Below, one piece after another: positions 11,468-22,400 of a DNA stretch of 64,000 bases. The notes beneath the pieces are model-generated. The model was not told the DNA's origin. It did no database searches and saw only the letters and a list, made by a program, of their open reading frames with translations. Source of the stretch: Brachypterus glaber (lineage: Eukaryota > Arthropoda > Insecta > Coleoptera > Kateretidae); NCBI GenBank assembly GCA_958510825.1, contig OY294045.1, forward strand, positions 12,947,916-13,011,915, read 5' to 3'. A program made the position numbers and the translations under genes. Each line of letters starts with the position of its first letter. Within the stretch, counting starts at the first letter, position 1.

Positions 11468-12246
11468 TTAATTTTTGCCTAAAAAACTCAGTATTTCCTT
11501 CCCTATGGAAAAAGGCACTAGTCATACCCCTTCCAAAAAATTCAGATCCAACGAGCTATGACCATATTCGCCCTATTAGTATTTTACCGACGTTTTCAAA
11601 AATATTAGAAAAAGTAATACAGTCACAATTACAAAAGCACTTAGATTTGAATAATATAATACCCAGTACTCAATCTGGCTTTCAACCAGGGCATAGTTGT
11701 GCTACTGCCCTACTCAACATAACAGATGATATTTTTTCTGCCACCGATCAAGGTCTTTTAACCATCCTAACAATGCTAGATTATACCAAGGCCTTTAACT
11801 GTATTAATCATGATACCATGCTTGCTATCTTGCATTATATTGGACTTTCAGAAAGTGCAGTGAATATGTTGGCTAGTTACCTAAGTAATAGGTTTCAGGC
11901 TGTTTTCTATGATGGTAAAAAATCAGGTTTTAATAAAATATCTTGTGGTGTGCCGCAGGGGTCCATTTTAGGGCCTCTACTTTTTATTATATACATTTCA
12001 CACTTCATTTCTGCATGTCTTTCTGCAGTACAACATTTTTATGCTGATGACAGCCAGTTAAAAATCTCTTTTAGACCAGATGAGTCATCGCAAGCCATTG
12101 CTGCTTTAAATTTTGATTTGAACAATATTCACGAAATATCAAAAAAACACTGCTTACTATTAAATACTAGCAAATCAGTCTCTATGCTGTTCGGCAAAAA
12201 AAAAATCTTATTACAGATTTTCTCACAGATCATAGTGCCAGCATAA
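11434..12246 (+). pseudogene. Reverse transcriptase fragment (270 codons) of the LINE
   Basis: RT motifs run in order: ALVIPLPKNSDP then RPISILPTFSKILEKVI (residues about 28-62), SGFQPGHS (about 81-88), domain A as LDYTKAFNCINHD (about 115-127, with N where most relatives have D after AF), GVPQGSILGPLLF (172-184) and the catalytic box YADD (203-206). The C-terminal thumb is lost from this frame at a frameshift near 12200, where an A-run is present, and continues in another frame. It polymerised LINE cDNA from nicked target DNA when intact. Now defective. Confidence 0.85.
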
Positions 12247-12412
12247 ATATGAATAATGAAATAATTAGATTTCGCGACGATGTAAAAAATCTAGGTCTAA
12301 CCATGGATGCGGACCTACGTTTTACTAAGCACATTTCAAACTGTTTAAGTAGAGCATATTTAAACTTGAGGCTTTTGTACCAAAATAAAGAATATTTAAA
12401 CAAAAAAAAATA
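12201..12412 (+). pseudogene. LINE RT thumb fragment in a shifted frame
   Basis: After the A-run near 12200 another frame reads FLTDHSASINMNNEIIRF and then VKNLGLTMDADLRFTKHIS, the 'LG..D..L....H' block that follows YADD in LINE reverse transcriptases. It ends at a stop in an A-run at about 12412, showing a second frameshift. Confidence 0.75.
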
Positions 12413-12417
12413 AAATA

Positions 12418-12867
12418 ATGCTCTGTGAAACATTAGTCTTGTCACAAATGAATTTTTGTGACGTTATCTATGGGCCTTGTCTCCTCGCGTCTGATCAACA
12501 TCGCATTCAAAAACTCCAGAATTCTTGCTTACGATTTATTCATGGCATTAGGCGTAACCAGCACATCAGCCACACGGTTAAATTAACTGGTTGGATAAAT
12601 ATGGAACACAGAAGGTTTTTACATTCAGCTGTATTATTTTTTAAGATCCTAACTAATAAATCTCCGACGTATCTATACAACAAAATTAAACCTAGGTCGG
12701 ATGTACATAATGTAAATATACGCTTCAAAAATACTCTGACACTTCCCAAACATGCTTCTGAAATTTTTAAACGGTCATATTCTTACCAAATTACTAGTGT
12801 TATAAATAATTTAAATTTTACTTTTATTGGTCAAAAACTTTTATGGTTTAAAGCAAAACTGTTTTAA
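12418..12867 (+). pseudogene. LINE ORF2 C-terminal fragment (149 codons)
   Basis: It encodes LVLSQMNFCDVIYGPCL and then RIQKLQNSCLRFIHGIRR, the 'P...Y....W.......L...QN...R.I' region C-terminal to RT in Jockey/CR1-type elements. It ends at a stop 400 bp before the (TTA)n tail. It belongs to the LINE at 11104-13268 and has no separate function. Confidence 0.75.
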
Positions 12868-13617
12868 AAATCTTGCTGATGGAAGAAATCTATACCACGT
12901 AGATTGGTGTACTGTTGTCAGTTTGGAGGTGTACGTGTTTTCTTTTTTTTGTGATTGGATGTCTCCATTAATGCTTTCTTACTGCTAAATTTGTAGTGTG
13001 TTTTATTTGTATTTCTTTATGTATAGTTGGTTGCTCACATATAATTCTCAACACGGTTAGATAGGTTATGTTATTGTTTTAGGTTATCTTCTGTGAACAT
13101 TTTGTACACATTATACTCATACGGGTTAGATGTAAGAATAGACGTATGATTGCAGGTCCTAGCCTGCCTGTAGTTATACGTACTAAATCTCGCCCATAAA
13201 ATTTTTTTGTAATTTACTATTTACATATTTTTAATAAAGACCTTTATTATTATTATTATTATTATTATTAATAGGAGTAAGAAATACTTAAATATAATTA
13301 TTTAGTTAATTAAGTAAATTTAGTATTACGCGTGAAAAAAATGAAGAATTTCTGTCGGTTAGACTCAAAATTTTAAAGATGTCAAAAGCTGATAGGGATT
13401 AAACACTAAATAAGGAATAAATAATAAATTAAATTGCAAGCAAATATGCTAATTAAAATAAACTGTAAAATTTAACGTTGCAAAAAGTAAATAGGCATAT
13501 AAATAATCCACCAATTAATATATATGATTAGTGGACTTAACCTGTCTTTGTAGACGTTAAAATTGTCTTAATAGTCATTCCATATTTATGTTTAATTACA
13601 CTAATTTATCTAAAATA

Positions 13618-14597
13618 CCGGGTGTCCCAACTCTATTTACCCAACGATTTTCTTGAAAACTTAAAGAGATAATCAAATTCTGCGAAAACTATCTTAAATA
13701 AGACAACTAAACTATCTTTTAGCATATGTTTGATACTTTCAGCTCTTAAAATGTGGGCAGGGGCTATAGGTGGACATTTTTTTTTAAATTGAAAGGGGGG
13801 TCGTGTGATAAATTATTAATTATTATTATTATTAGTTTATTTGTTGGAAATTCTACATAAGCATGGAGAGCCCCAAATAACATTTTGGCTTATGCTAGGA
13901 GCTCTCCATTAATTTTGAAAAAAAAATACAGTTCCAAATTTGACATCTTCACATAAAAATTTTAAATTCCTTCCTTCGCAGCCCACCTCCATTTCCAAAC
14001 ATTCTCATCTTCTCTATATCTGCTCACAGCCATCATACCAAATATAATATTGCTTCTAACTTTAAATTTTTATTAACAAAAAAAAATATTTAGAAAATTG
14101 ACATGACATCATTTAAAAAATTCTCCATTTAACTATATATTTTTATTTTTTTAAACTTTTTTTTTTTTGGGTTTAAAATAGGGTTGAAAATGGGTATTTT
14201 TGTCAAAATAATTTTTTTTAAACTATCTAATTTCATGATGAAAAAAGGTAAATTATACTTTTAAACTAATTTTAATTGACATAAATAAAAATAAAAAAAA
14301 ACTTAAAAAATCGCATATTTTAGCACAAAAAAAAAAGAACCAAAACCTTAAAAAAATTGTTTAAAAATTAAAAAACATACAGTCTAATAGATAATTTTAT
14401 TTGATTTAAAATAGTGTATCACACGAACCCCTTACCATTTAAAAAAACTCCCCCCCACCGTGCTTGCCTGCCCACGTTTTGAGAGCTGAAAGTATCAAAT
14501 ATATGCTAAAAGATAGTTTAAGTTGTCTAATTTAAGATGATTTTCGCAGAACCTAATTATCTCTTGCTCGCTGGGTAAATAGAGTTGGGACACCCGG
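13618..14597. mobile_element. Foldback F core with GGGTGTCCCAAC ends (F'), copy 1
   Basis: Both ends read CCGGGTGTCCCAACTCTATT or its complement and are flanked by TA. From 'ttaaataagacaac' inwards the arms match element F (3641-4376), but the outer roughly 77 bp is unrelated to F's. A LINE 3' fragment has inserted in the left arm at about 13811-14060. No coding capacity of its own. The core orientation is flipped relative to 3641 and agrees with 39511. Confidence 0.8.
13811..14060 (-). mobile_element. 3' end of a minus-strand LINE nested in foldback F'
   Basis: Read on -, a short open stretch MAVSRYREDENVWKWRWAAK ends at a stop and is followed by a UTR with a hairpin (GGAGAGCTC...GGCTCTCC) and a (TAA)n tail at about 13815-13832. 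The interruption of the otherwise mirrored arm sequence here supports insertion. The family is not identified. Confidence 0.55.
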
Positions 14598-14857
14598 TAT
14601 ATGTATTGAAAAAGATTTAATTAAACGCAGTTTCCTTTAAAGAATAAGAATAATTAACTTAAAGCAAAGATTTAAGATTATAAAAATAAAAAAAAACAAT
14701 AATAAATACAGTTGGCAATGTCAACAAAACAATACTCTTTTCTAAAATTAATTTTTTAAAAAAATTTAGTAATTCAAAAAAAAATTGAGACCTTTTTTTT
14801 AAGGAAAATAGTAGTTTTTTGAAGAAAATAGCTAAAAAAAACATTTAACATAAAAAA

Positions 14858-15032
14858 AATGAACCGACTTCTGCCTCTAAAAAGTAAAAAATAAAGAATA
14901 TGCACCCTAATTCACCACTCCCTAAATTAAATACTAACAATTATTTTTGTTGTTTAATTGTTTGCTGTGAAATTGGCACTTATTCTTTATTTTTTACTTT
15001 TCAGATCACAGAAGTAGGTTCATTTTGTTTTG
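14858..15032. mobile_element. Small palindromic MITE
   Basis: The left 'aatgaaccgacttctg' and 'agtaaaaaataaagaat' are mirrored at the right as 'cagaagtaggttcatt' and 'attctttattttttactt'. About 175 bp, loop about 50 bp. The GAAGTCGGTT word also appears at about 16080 next to element B. Confidence 0.65.
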
Positions 15033-15349
15033 TTTGTTAAATAGAACTTGTAGATTTGTAACGTTATCTAAGCTAAATTATAGTTGTCCTTTCGTCTCGG
15101 CAAGCACTAAGATAAATTTATAAAAAATTAATTTAGCAATATTTTTATTTCAGCGCCCAAGATTTCAACAAACCCTATTTTAAACGAAATACTAAAGAAA
15201 AACTTTTTTAAACTTTAAGTGTTAAGTAATAACCAAATGACGCCTTATGGTATAATCACAAATTTTATAATTTTTTTTTGGTATTTTAATATTACAGGTC
15301 CACAGAATCAAGTTTAGCGGCATTTAAAAGATTTTTAGTCTGTCGTAAT

Positions 15350-15540
15350 AGTTGAGTGACCCCTAAATCAAGTTATCCGGCTTATCTGAGTTATTCGATA
15401 TTTCTCTAAAAATTAGGTTGATATTAGAACCAAATTAAGCCGTTTTTAAGTGAAATTCCGTTAAAATTATTAGATTTATCTTAATTATCCGGCTTACCCG
15501 GCATTATCCGAGAGTCAAATTGAAACGGGGTCACCTTATG
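15350..15540. mobile_element. Possible pogo/Tigger-like MITE
   Basis: The ends GTGACCCC and GGGGTCAC face each other. Subterminal TTATCCGG and ATTATCCGAG words resemble those of pogo/Tigger inverted ends. The arms match only in part. The superfamily is inferred from motif style, not shown. Confidence 0.35.
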
Positions 15541-15639
15541 AATGCCCTCTTTAAGTTTCATCCAATTCCGTTTATCCGTTCCAAAGTTATGCGAGAACAA
15601 ACATTAAAAACAAAAAATACTACTGCCAACAAAATATAC

Positions 15640-16045
15640 TTTCCCCTATAATTTTTTTTAAAGTTTTTCAAAAAAAAATTTTTTTTTTCAAAAAAAGTTT
15701 CTTTTTTCGTAATACAAAAAATAAATTGAAAAAAAATGTTTGTAAAAAATTGTTTTTACCCCATTTTGCCCCCTTCCCGATTTTTACCAAAAACAATCCC
15801 AGCTTAGAACTTTGGTTAATCAACTTATGGTCCAAACTTGAATAGCCCCAAGCGTTCTTGAGTTATCGTGGTCACAAATTTCCCGGACAAACAGACCGAC
15901 AGACAGACCGAACGACAGACAGATTTTTTTTTTTGACTGAAATCATATTTTTTTTGGATATGAAACGTCCAGAAACTTAAAAAAGCAATACAAATTTTTC
16001 TAATTTTTTTTACTGACGCAAGACTTTCCTTGGGGAAAGTAAAAG
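15640..16045 (+). mobile_element. Element B, copy 1 (GACA-tract element)
   Basis: In order: 'ttaccccattttgccccc', 'ccgatttttaccaaaaac', 'cttgagttatcgtgg', a (GACA/GACC)n tract at about 15891-15925, a T-run, 'gatatgaaacgtccag', and a terminal hairpin ACTTTCC-TTGG-GGAAAGT. The reverse-oriented copy at 58864-59240 has the same order and the same hairpin. No ORF. It is structurally parallel to elements A and C but different in sequence. Confidence 0.65.
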
Positions 16046-16273
16046 AAACAAAGTCACATTGATAACCTTCTTCTTTTTTGGAAGTCGGTTAATAAGTCAT
16101 TTTTTGCAAAACTAATCGTTAACAAAGCGGGATTATTTATTTAGATAATTTTCAAAAAACATGAAAAAAGTATTTTCAAAATTTCTAGGATGTCCACTCG
16201 CTTATCCGGGACAGCTATTTTACTAATGCAGGACTTTGCCTTTTATCTATTGTGTTACACAACTTGTGTAATA
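16046..16273. other. Spacer, nothing recognised
   Basis: AT-rich, with GAAGTCGGTT near 16080 and 'cttatccgggacagc' near 16200, which resembles pogo-like ends. No partner was found. Confidence 0.35.
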
Positions 16274-16563
16274 ACACAGCCACACAAAAAAAAATCATTT
16301 TTCAGACACAAGACCAACTCATTTTTATATTTTCGGGGTCGCTGAAACCGAAACTGACCTCAGAATTGCTCATTCAGGTCACAATTTTTAAATACACTTA
16401 AAAAAAGGTTCGAAAATTCCTTAAATTCAGATGTTTTTATGGGTAGAAAACAATTGTGACCCGATGGAGCAATTCTGAGGTCATATTCGGTTTCAGCTAC
16501 CCCGAAAATATTTAAACTCGTGGGTCTAGTATCTGGAAAACGATTTTTTTTGTGTGGCTGTGT
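16274..16563. mobile_element. Palindromic MITE with ACACAGCCACAC ends
   Basis: Both ends read ACACAGCCACACAAAAAAAA or its complement. The arms also mirror 'attgctc' and 'cggtttcagctaccccg'-type words. 290 bp, possible AATA target duplication on each side. Noncoding. Confidence 0.75.
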
Positions 16564-17054
16564 AATAATTTAATTCCCCCTAATTTGGTTAAATCGTCTT
16601 CCGTGCAATGGCGCCAAAGTCGATTTTTTTATATAATTTTGGGAATAAAAGAATTAAAATCGGTTTAAAATACCTTTCATAATACCCAAATAGATTTTTT
16701 TAACAAATTATCGTGTGAATAATTTTCTAAAATAGTTTCACCTGTTATGGCGTTGCATGTTTGGCACTACTTTAGTGTGCAATGGAACAAAATTAAAAGG
16801 GTGCGTGAGCGCCCGCGAAGGAGGCATTATACGAAATAAAAAAAACCACTAGGTCAATTCTTATCGAGATGTTAATCTGGGCTCTTAGAGAAAATGTGCG
16901 TTAGGTTGGGCCGAATATTTTAATTTCTTTTGTCGGTCTGTCTGCCCGTAAAAATTTGTGATTACGATAACTAGACAATGCTTTGAAAAAAAGAATTGCA
17001 CCATAGATTTTTTATTAAAAGTTCTTAGCTGACATAACTTTCATCGTACTAACT
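16564..17054. other. AT-rich spacer, nothing recognised
   Basis: No coding motif. A short GC-richer patch at about 16800-16830 has no match elsewhere in the window. Confidence 0.35.
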
Positions 17055-17330
17055 ATAGTACCCCGAGGAAAGTCTTGTGTTCAACATCATTTGTTTATTA
17101 CATTTTTTCACGTTTCTAGGCGTTTTTAATATATAAAAATATGATTTCCACGAAAATAAATCTGTGTGTCAGTCTGACGTTATGTTTGTTAGTCTGTATA
17201 TCTGTTTCTCTAACGGTTTGTATGCCCGGAAAACGCCTAAAGCTAAAGACTTCAAATTTGGACCAAGGTTCTCGGCTGGAAAAATCGGGGTGAATTAAGG
17301 GGGTCAATAGGAGTAAAAAGTTTTTTTTTG
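17055..17330 (-). mobile_element. Element B-like copy 2 (degenerate)
   Basis: Read on -, it shows the B order: 'gaatttcaccccgattttt'-type phrase, 'gagaaccttggtccaaat', a degraded GACA tract, 'cctagaaacgtg', and an end around 'caagactttcctcggggta'. The tract and terminal hairpin are more decayed than at 15640. Confidence 0.5.
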
Positions 17331-17353
17331 TAATAGTTTAAAAAAAGATACAA

Positions 17354-17978
17354 TGCCCAGTAAAAGAGCTTTCCCATTTTACATTTTATTAATAGATTTA
17401 CTTTTAGAAACCTTAAAAATATACCAATTTTTACGAAAACTACCAACCGCCTCTTTGGGGGTGCAGTTAGAACTTTTTTATTATCCGATTCTCTTTAAGC
17501 AATCTTAAAAACCCCAATACACCAATTTTCACAAAAACTACCCCCACCCCTCAGGGGGTGTAATTAGAAAAAAAATATTAAAAGATTCAGTTTTAGCGAC
17601 CTCAAAAACCCAATATATAAATTTTCAAGAAAACTACCCCCTGCCCCTCAGAAATTAGAAAAAAAAAATATGAGATTCATATTCGCCAACCCCAAAAACC
17701 CCTATATACAATTTTTTATGAAAATTTTGAAAATATTTACCCCCCTCATTCCCATTATGGGTGGAGTTAGAAAAAATTTATTTATAAGATTCAATTTCAG
17801 CAACCTCAAAAACCTCTATATAGCAATTTTCAATTGTTGATGTTGACCTAAAACAATCCCGAGCTAGAACTTTTGGTAACATATTTCAAGTCTCTAGCTT
17901 TTTTTTGCTTGAAATTGATTTATATACACGAATACAAGGCTTTCCCAAATGTTGAAAATTTTCAAAATGGGAAAGCAA
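17354..17978 (+). mobile_element. Element C, copy 1 (minisatellite-bearing)
   Basis: Begins TGCCCAGTAAAAGAGCTTTC and ends TTTTCAAAATGGGAAAGCAA, giving short inverted termini GCTTTCCCATTTT. The body holds about four units of roughly 100 bp ('agattcaatttcagcaacct', then 'aaccccta', then a C-run and 'gggggtggagttag'). After that come 'aaaacaatcccgagc' and a terminal 'ttgaaaattttcaa' palindrome. Copy 2 (47141-47801) has the same order. No coding capacity. Confidence 0.7.
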
Positions 17979-18302
17979 AACATAAACCTAAATATTCAAA
18001 ATAAAAAAAAATCATACAAGGAGTCTTAATTTAATCCTTGACGTAAACTTGATGCAATTTTTTTCGTTATTTTATGGTGAATAGGAAGTATAGGGGAACT
18101 ATTATTTTGCTGATGTATTTTTTAGTATATGTCCCACCCTAATATGCGTGCATTATTCTAAAAATCACCAACATAAGGGAAGCGCGAGCGGTTTTAACCG
18201 GACATCCGTTTCAGCAACTCGACGTAACCTTAAATAAACAGGAGGACCTTTGCGTTTGAAGGATATTGACGCGAATTACACAGGGCAACAAAATGAATAT
18301 AT
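17979..18302. other. Spacer, nothing recognised
   Basis: Includes a GC-richer patch at about 18178-18260 ('aagggaagcgcgagcgg') of unknown nature. No gene is supported. Confidence 0.35.
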
Positions 18303-18338
18303 TATTTATCCAATACATGCAGATAATAAGACCAGCAG
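18303..18338 (+). mobile_element. Element Z fragment cut by the gap
   Basis: 'tttatccaatacatgcagat' followed by 'aataagaccagc' matches the start of element Z at 6959 and the complement of its end at 36680. The rest would lie in the N run. The repeat probably caused the assembly break. Confidence 0.65.
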
Positions 18339-18538
18339 NNNNNNNNNNNNNNNNNNNNNNNNNNNNNNNNNNNNNNNNNNNNNNNNNNNNNNNNNNNNNN
18401 NNNNNNNNNNNNNNNNNNNNNNNNNNNNNNNNNNNNNNNNNNNNNNNNNNNNNNNNNNNNNNNNNNNNNNNNNNNNNNNNNNNNNNNNNNNNNNNNNNNN
18501 NNNNNNNNNNNNNNNNNNNNNNNNNNNNNNNNNNNNNN
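18339..18538. other. Assembly gap, 200 N
   Basis: Exactly 200 N, likely a placeholder size. Any ORFs spanning it are artefacts. Confidence 0.98.
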
Positions 18539-18677
18539 CATTTGATGCAACTGTGTTACAACTCAAAAAATAAATAATGTTTATTTTTAATTTATTAGTA
18601 CAGTAACGTTGGTATTTTATTTACCTTCTTACTATGCTAACAACTAAAAAATAGAAAGGTTTTGAGTTGTGACATTA

Positions 18678-18818
18678 GCTTAGTTTACACCATAGGTACT
18701 ATATTTTAAGTCCAGCTACTTTTTTTCTACCTTTCTCTGTTTACAGGATTTTGTACACGAAATAGGTAGATAAAAAGTATCTGGACTTAAAACATAGTAC
18801 CTATGGTGTAAACTAAGC
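18678..18818. mobile_element. Small palindromic MITE (GCTTAGTTTACACC ends)
   Basis: 'gcttagtttacaccatagg' and 'tactatattttaagtccag' at the left are mirrored at the right. About 141 bp with a loop around 'tctgtttacaggatttt'. The arms are nearly identical, so it is fairly young. Confidence 0.8.
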
Positions 18819-18823
18819 CATTA

Positions 18824-20257
18824 TTGCACCAAACGAGCGAGTTGTAAATTTACAAGGTAAATTTACTAGTGAATTTTACAAAATTTGTATCTAGTTTTTA
18901 AGGAATATTTATTGTAATATTACATTTCAAAAAACTAAAAATTTAATTTTTATTCCTGAAATTTACAATATAAAATGTGTAAAATATAATTTATTTTTGT
19001 AAATGTTTTGTAATTATAAAAAATTCCAATTTGTATTCTGGAAATTTACAATTTACAAATTGTAAAATTTAGATATCTATTATTTAAATATCATATTTAA
19101 ATTTTTAAGGAAATGCGTATTAAGGAAATAACTTTTTGATAAAATAATATTTTTTTACAATTTAGAATTGACATATGTCAAATTAATCATTTAACCAGTA
19201 TAACTGTGAAAATATCCTAATCTGAATGTAAAAACGTGTTTGACTTGGTAAATTAAAAATCGGGCTTCTAGCACCCAGAGCAACCGGATCCATGTCTGTA
19301 GGGAAAATTTAGCCGGGAGAAAATAACTGGAAGAAAATCGTCACCAGCTCTAGGACCATTAATGTTGAGATAAAATATGTGGAGGCTTCTACAGCCTCGA
19401 GCAAATAAGCGTATAATTTTGTAGAAAAAGAGTTATTTATTTACCAGTTAATTAGGGTAGAAAAAAAGCTAATTTACAATTTTTTAAATACATTGTAATG
19501 TTACTTAATTATTTAGTACTATGAGAAACATGTTACTTAAAATATAATTAATTATTGAGACGTTGATAATAAATTACATTTTAAAGCAGGTGTTTTTAAC
19601 GTGTAATAGGTACTTTTAAAATCACGCAAGTACATCCCGATAACTGCGATCAAATATATAAGCCGTTTTATCTCTTCATCGTACACATTATAGTTTAAAT
19701 GGAAATTTTAAATTAAATTTATTAAAGTAAGTGTAGTAGGCCTTGAACTTTCAAATATATCTTCGTAAGGTGCTCTGAAAATAGACTCAACCCGAATTTC
19801 GTGTATCCAAAAGGATTGCACTCGGTATTTGTTTAAAACAAGGACGTAGCTACGGGGGTAATGGGGGTGATCACATACAGAAAAAAAAAATATCGGAAAA
19901 TATTTTTTTTTTAATGTTTCAAAACTGTTTTGGTATTCAGATTCAGCGGAGCTGGAAATTACGAATATTGTGATGCCAGCCTCTACATGCACCAGCAAAA
20001 ATTTTTACTTAAAAAACAACTGTATGAAAAATTTTAATTGTTAAAAGTTTTTTAGTCTGATTAATTTTGTTGTTTTCTTATTAGTACTTTATTAAGTACT
20101 TTTTTAGTTATTTTAAAGTTGCTTATTAGTAGAGAGCCTAAATGTGACTTTTCCTGTCAAGAAAAAGAGTGGAGACAATAAAATCTGGTAAAAATTGTTA
20201 TTTGTTAGTTGGTAACTATATTTTGGCATTAGATGTCATAAATTACATGTGCGTACA
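18824..20257. other. AT-rich intergenic, nothing recognised
   Basis: Repeated 'aatttacaa' words at about 18850-19080 form a loose, self-complementary patch. 'gtggaggcttctacagcct' near 19380 is a small hairpin. The 96-codon minus ORF at 19708-19998 has no recognisable family features. Confidence 0.35.
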
Positions 20258-20680
20258 CACTGAAAAAAAGGATCCTTTGCGGTAATGTCATATGAAATTA
20301 GGCCAAATGCTTCCCACTCTTGAATACGTTCAAAAGCGCCTTCTCTTAACATGAAAATATAATTCACTTGCCAAGATCTTTCTAATTCTTTAACTTAAAA
20401 TTCTTGTATCTTGTGTGAAATGCAATTGGTCTTGTCTCAAAAGAAAAATTCTTTGGCCAAAGTATTTAAAATTATTTAGTTTTTAACAATCTTAAAACAA
20501 GATAAATGGTTTTTGCCTCAAATGCGCCAGGTCCAAGAGAGTTTTAAAAATATTTCAAAAGCGACATTTTTCTTGGGACAAGATAAATACTTTTGTTTGA
20601 AGATTCACAACTTTTAAGCTAAAAAAATAACTGCCAAGAGTGTTGACTACTTTGAGCCAAGAACTTCATTTTTTTCAGTG
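20258..20680. mobile_element. Element with CACTGAAAAAAA ends
   Basis: CACTGAAAAAAAGGATCC at the left faces GAACTTCATTTTTTTCAGTG at the right, which is its imperfect complement. Between them the words 'ttggccaaag', 'caagataaat' and 'agccaagaac' recur in loose inverted order. 423 bp, noncoding, probably an old MITE. Confidence 0.55.
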
Positions 20681-20815
20681 CACTTTTAAAGAAAATGTTT
20701 ATTAAATATTACTATAAGTCGGAAGAAAATGGATTCTATTTATTTTAAACTCCATTTGGCAATAACAGAACAAAGAAAAAATATGATTAGTCCCAAGTGC
20801 AGAACAAAAAAAGTT

Positions 20816-21260
20816 CAAAAATAAATAAATAAATAAATAAATAAATATCAAGTTTATTTCGAGAAAACGTCTTTAGATACAGGGTAAATAAATACATTTA
20901 ATGAAATTTTGTCATAAAAACATAAATAATTTAAAATTAAAACCTAGAGGTAGGTACATCTGACAAACATTTAAGTAAATTAAATAAATTAACACAAAAT
21001 AAGGAATATATAGAGTCAGCATGTCAATGAGTTGAACACGCTGTATAAAACTCCTCCAGTGAATACGGTTCTATATTACAAATATATTGAAATAACTGGT
21101 TTTTGGAGCCAATCTTATTCTTATTTTGTTTTAAACTTGTAGGCAATTTGTTATGAAATTGCACACATGTGTAGTATGTTCCTTTTTCAAATGTAGATAG
21201 TCTGTATGCGAGGTATGAGTCCAAACAAGTCTATTTATGCCTACGACACTGTAAAAATAT
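20816..21260 (-). pseudogene. LINE 3' relic with (ATTT)n tail
   Basis: On - the frame from about 21224 encodes LAYRLSTFEKGTYYTCVQFH, then NKLPTSLKQNK and EPYSLEEFY-type residues before a stop. This is the 'YY.....NKLP......FK......YSLEEF' C-terminus common to many non-LTR retrotransposon ORF2 proteins. Downstream on - an approximately 200-bp UTR ends in (ATTT)n at 20816-20847. Upstream sequence to about 21400 may be further decayed ORF2. Severely truncated and inactive. Confidence 0.6.
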
Positions 21261-22400
21261 GTCATGATACATAACCTTAAAAATGTATTTTGGCAAATTT
21301 ATAACTAGAAGAGAAACTTGGCATATCCGAAAAAGGCTCCACTCTTATTCTTAGGCACTCTAATTATTAGTAGGCCAATCACTACATTAGATCCCTGCCA
21401 ATATCACAAAATCACTGCACTTTTTTATATTTATTTAGTTTTTTATATTTATTGGTAACTTTTGGGTTATTTAATAAAATTAATGTACCATAAAGATGTG
21501 AGTTTTCTTTATATTTTAGTATAGTTATGACTTTAAATTAAATATAAAACATTATGGTTATCATTAAATTGATTAAGCCAAATACTTAAATGGCCAATAA
21601 CTCCCTCTTTTAACCTAATCATCCTAGAAACAAAAAATAGAATGAAATCCTAAGTGCTAGAATCCCTTTTGATTAAATATTCCATCAATCTATTTTCCAA
21701 TCATCTTAAATAGTGATATTGGTCAAGTACCAAGAGTCAACCCTGTACGCTGTTTGAGAAACTACAGTTTACTTTGATTCAGAAAATAATCTGATGGAAT
21801 ATTTAATTAATATTTTTATAATTATGATTAAAATAAAAAATTCCTGTCCTTTTAAGCCCTTTTGGGTTGAATCTATTTTCAGATAACCTAGTTCGTAGAA
21901 CGTAAAACTTTGTTCGATTAATGTCATCGAGAGGAAAGAGCTTTCAAGTGCTTTTATTCATACATTTATAGAAGCGTCATATAAGATGTTATACGTGTAA
22001 ATATTATAGCACGGTGTATGGCATATGCTTGTATTCAATATACATATTGTTCTTTAAGTTATTCATTGTCATGCTTTTCATTTTTCAATCGGATAGATAG
22101 CGTGTATAGCTTCCAATATCTCGGACAGGCTCGTTCGTCATTCACATTCACATCATACACAGTGGGCTGGTGCCATCACTCACTTGCATACGATCATCAC
22201 CATTACATGAAGTTATGTCATAAAACAACTCGAGTAGCAAATAAGTGAGTGCTGATTTGCAAAGCCGGTTGAAATGAAAATTGCAAAAATCACGGATTTT
22301 AAACACTTATTATAATTAATAACTTAGTTCATTATAATACATTTAAAAAGTTTAGAAAAGCTCTTTTCGTGCATCACAAAGGAAACACCAACCTTTCTTA
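21261..22400. other. Intergenic, partly complex single-copy sequence
   Basis: Stretch 21900-22250 is less AT-rich and more complex than its neighbours ('ggctggtgccatcactcac'). Its 76-codon ORF at 22018 shows no protein family features. It could be a conserved noncoding element. Nothing else was seen. Confidence 0.3.

Larger units (their letters stand above)
11104..13268 (+). mobile_element. 5'-truncated, frameshifted non-LTR retrotransposon
   Basis: Coding homology starts about 11120 with the peptide SWIYSKYHPRLPPVYLTEFL and runs through the reverse transcriptase to a stop at 12867. A roughly 400-bp 3' UTR follows, ending in (TTA)n at about 13246-13270. The protein is split over at least three frames: breaks near 11440, 12200 and 12412. 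There is no endonuclease domain, so it was 5'-truncated on insertion. The RT motifs and the microsatellite tail fit the Jockey/CR1/L2 assemblage. The exact clade needs a tree. It is inactive. Confidence 0.85.

Noticed and set aside
18250..18577. ORFs of 82-107 codons spanning the N run
   Set aside because: They exist only because N codons are read as open. Not evidence for a gene.
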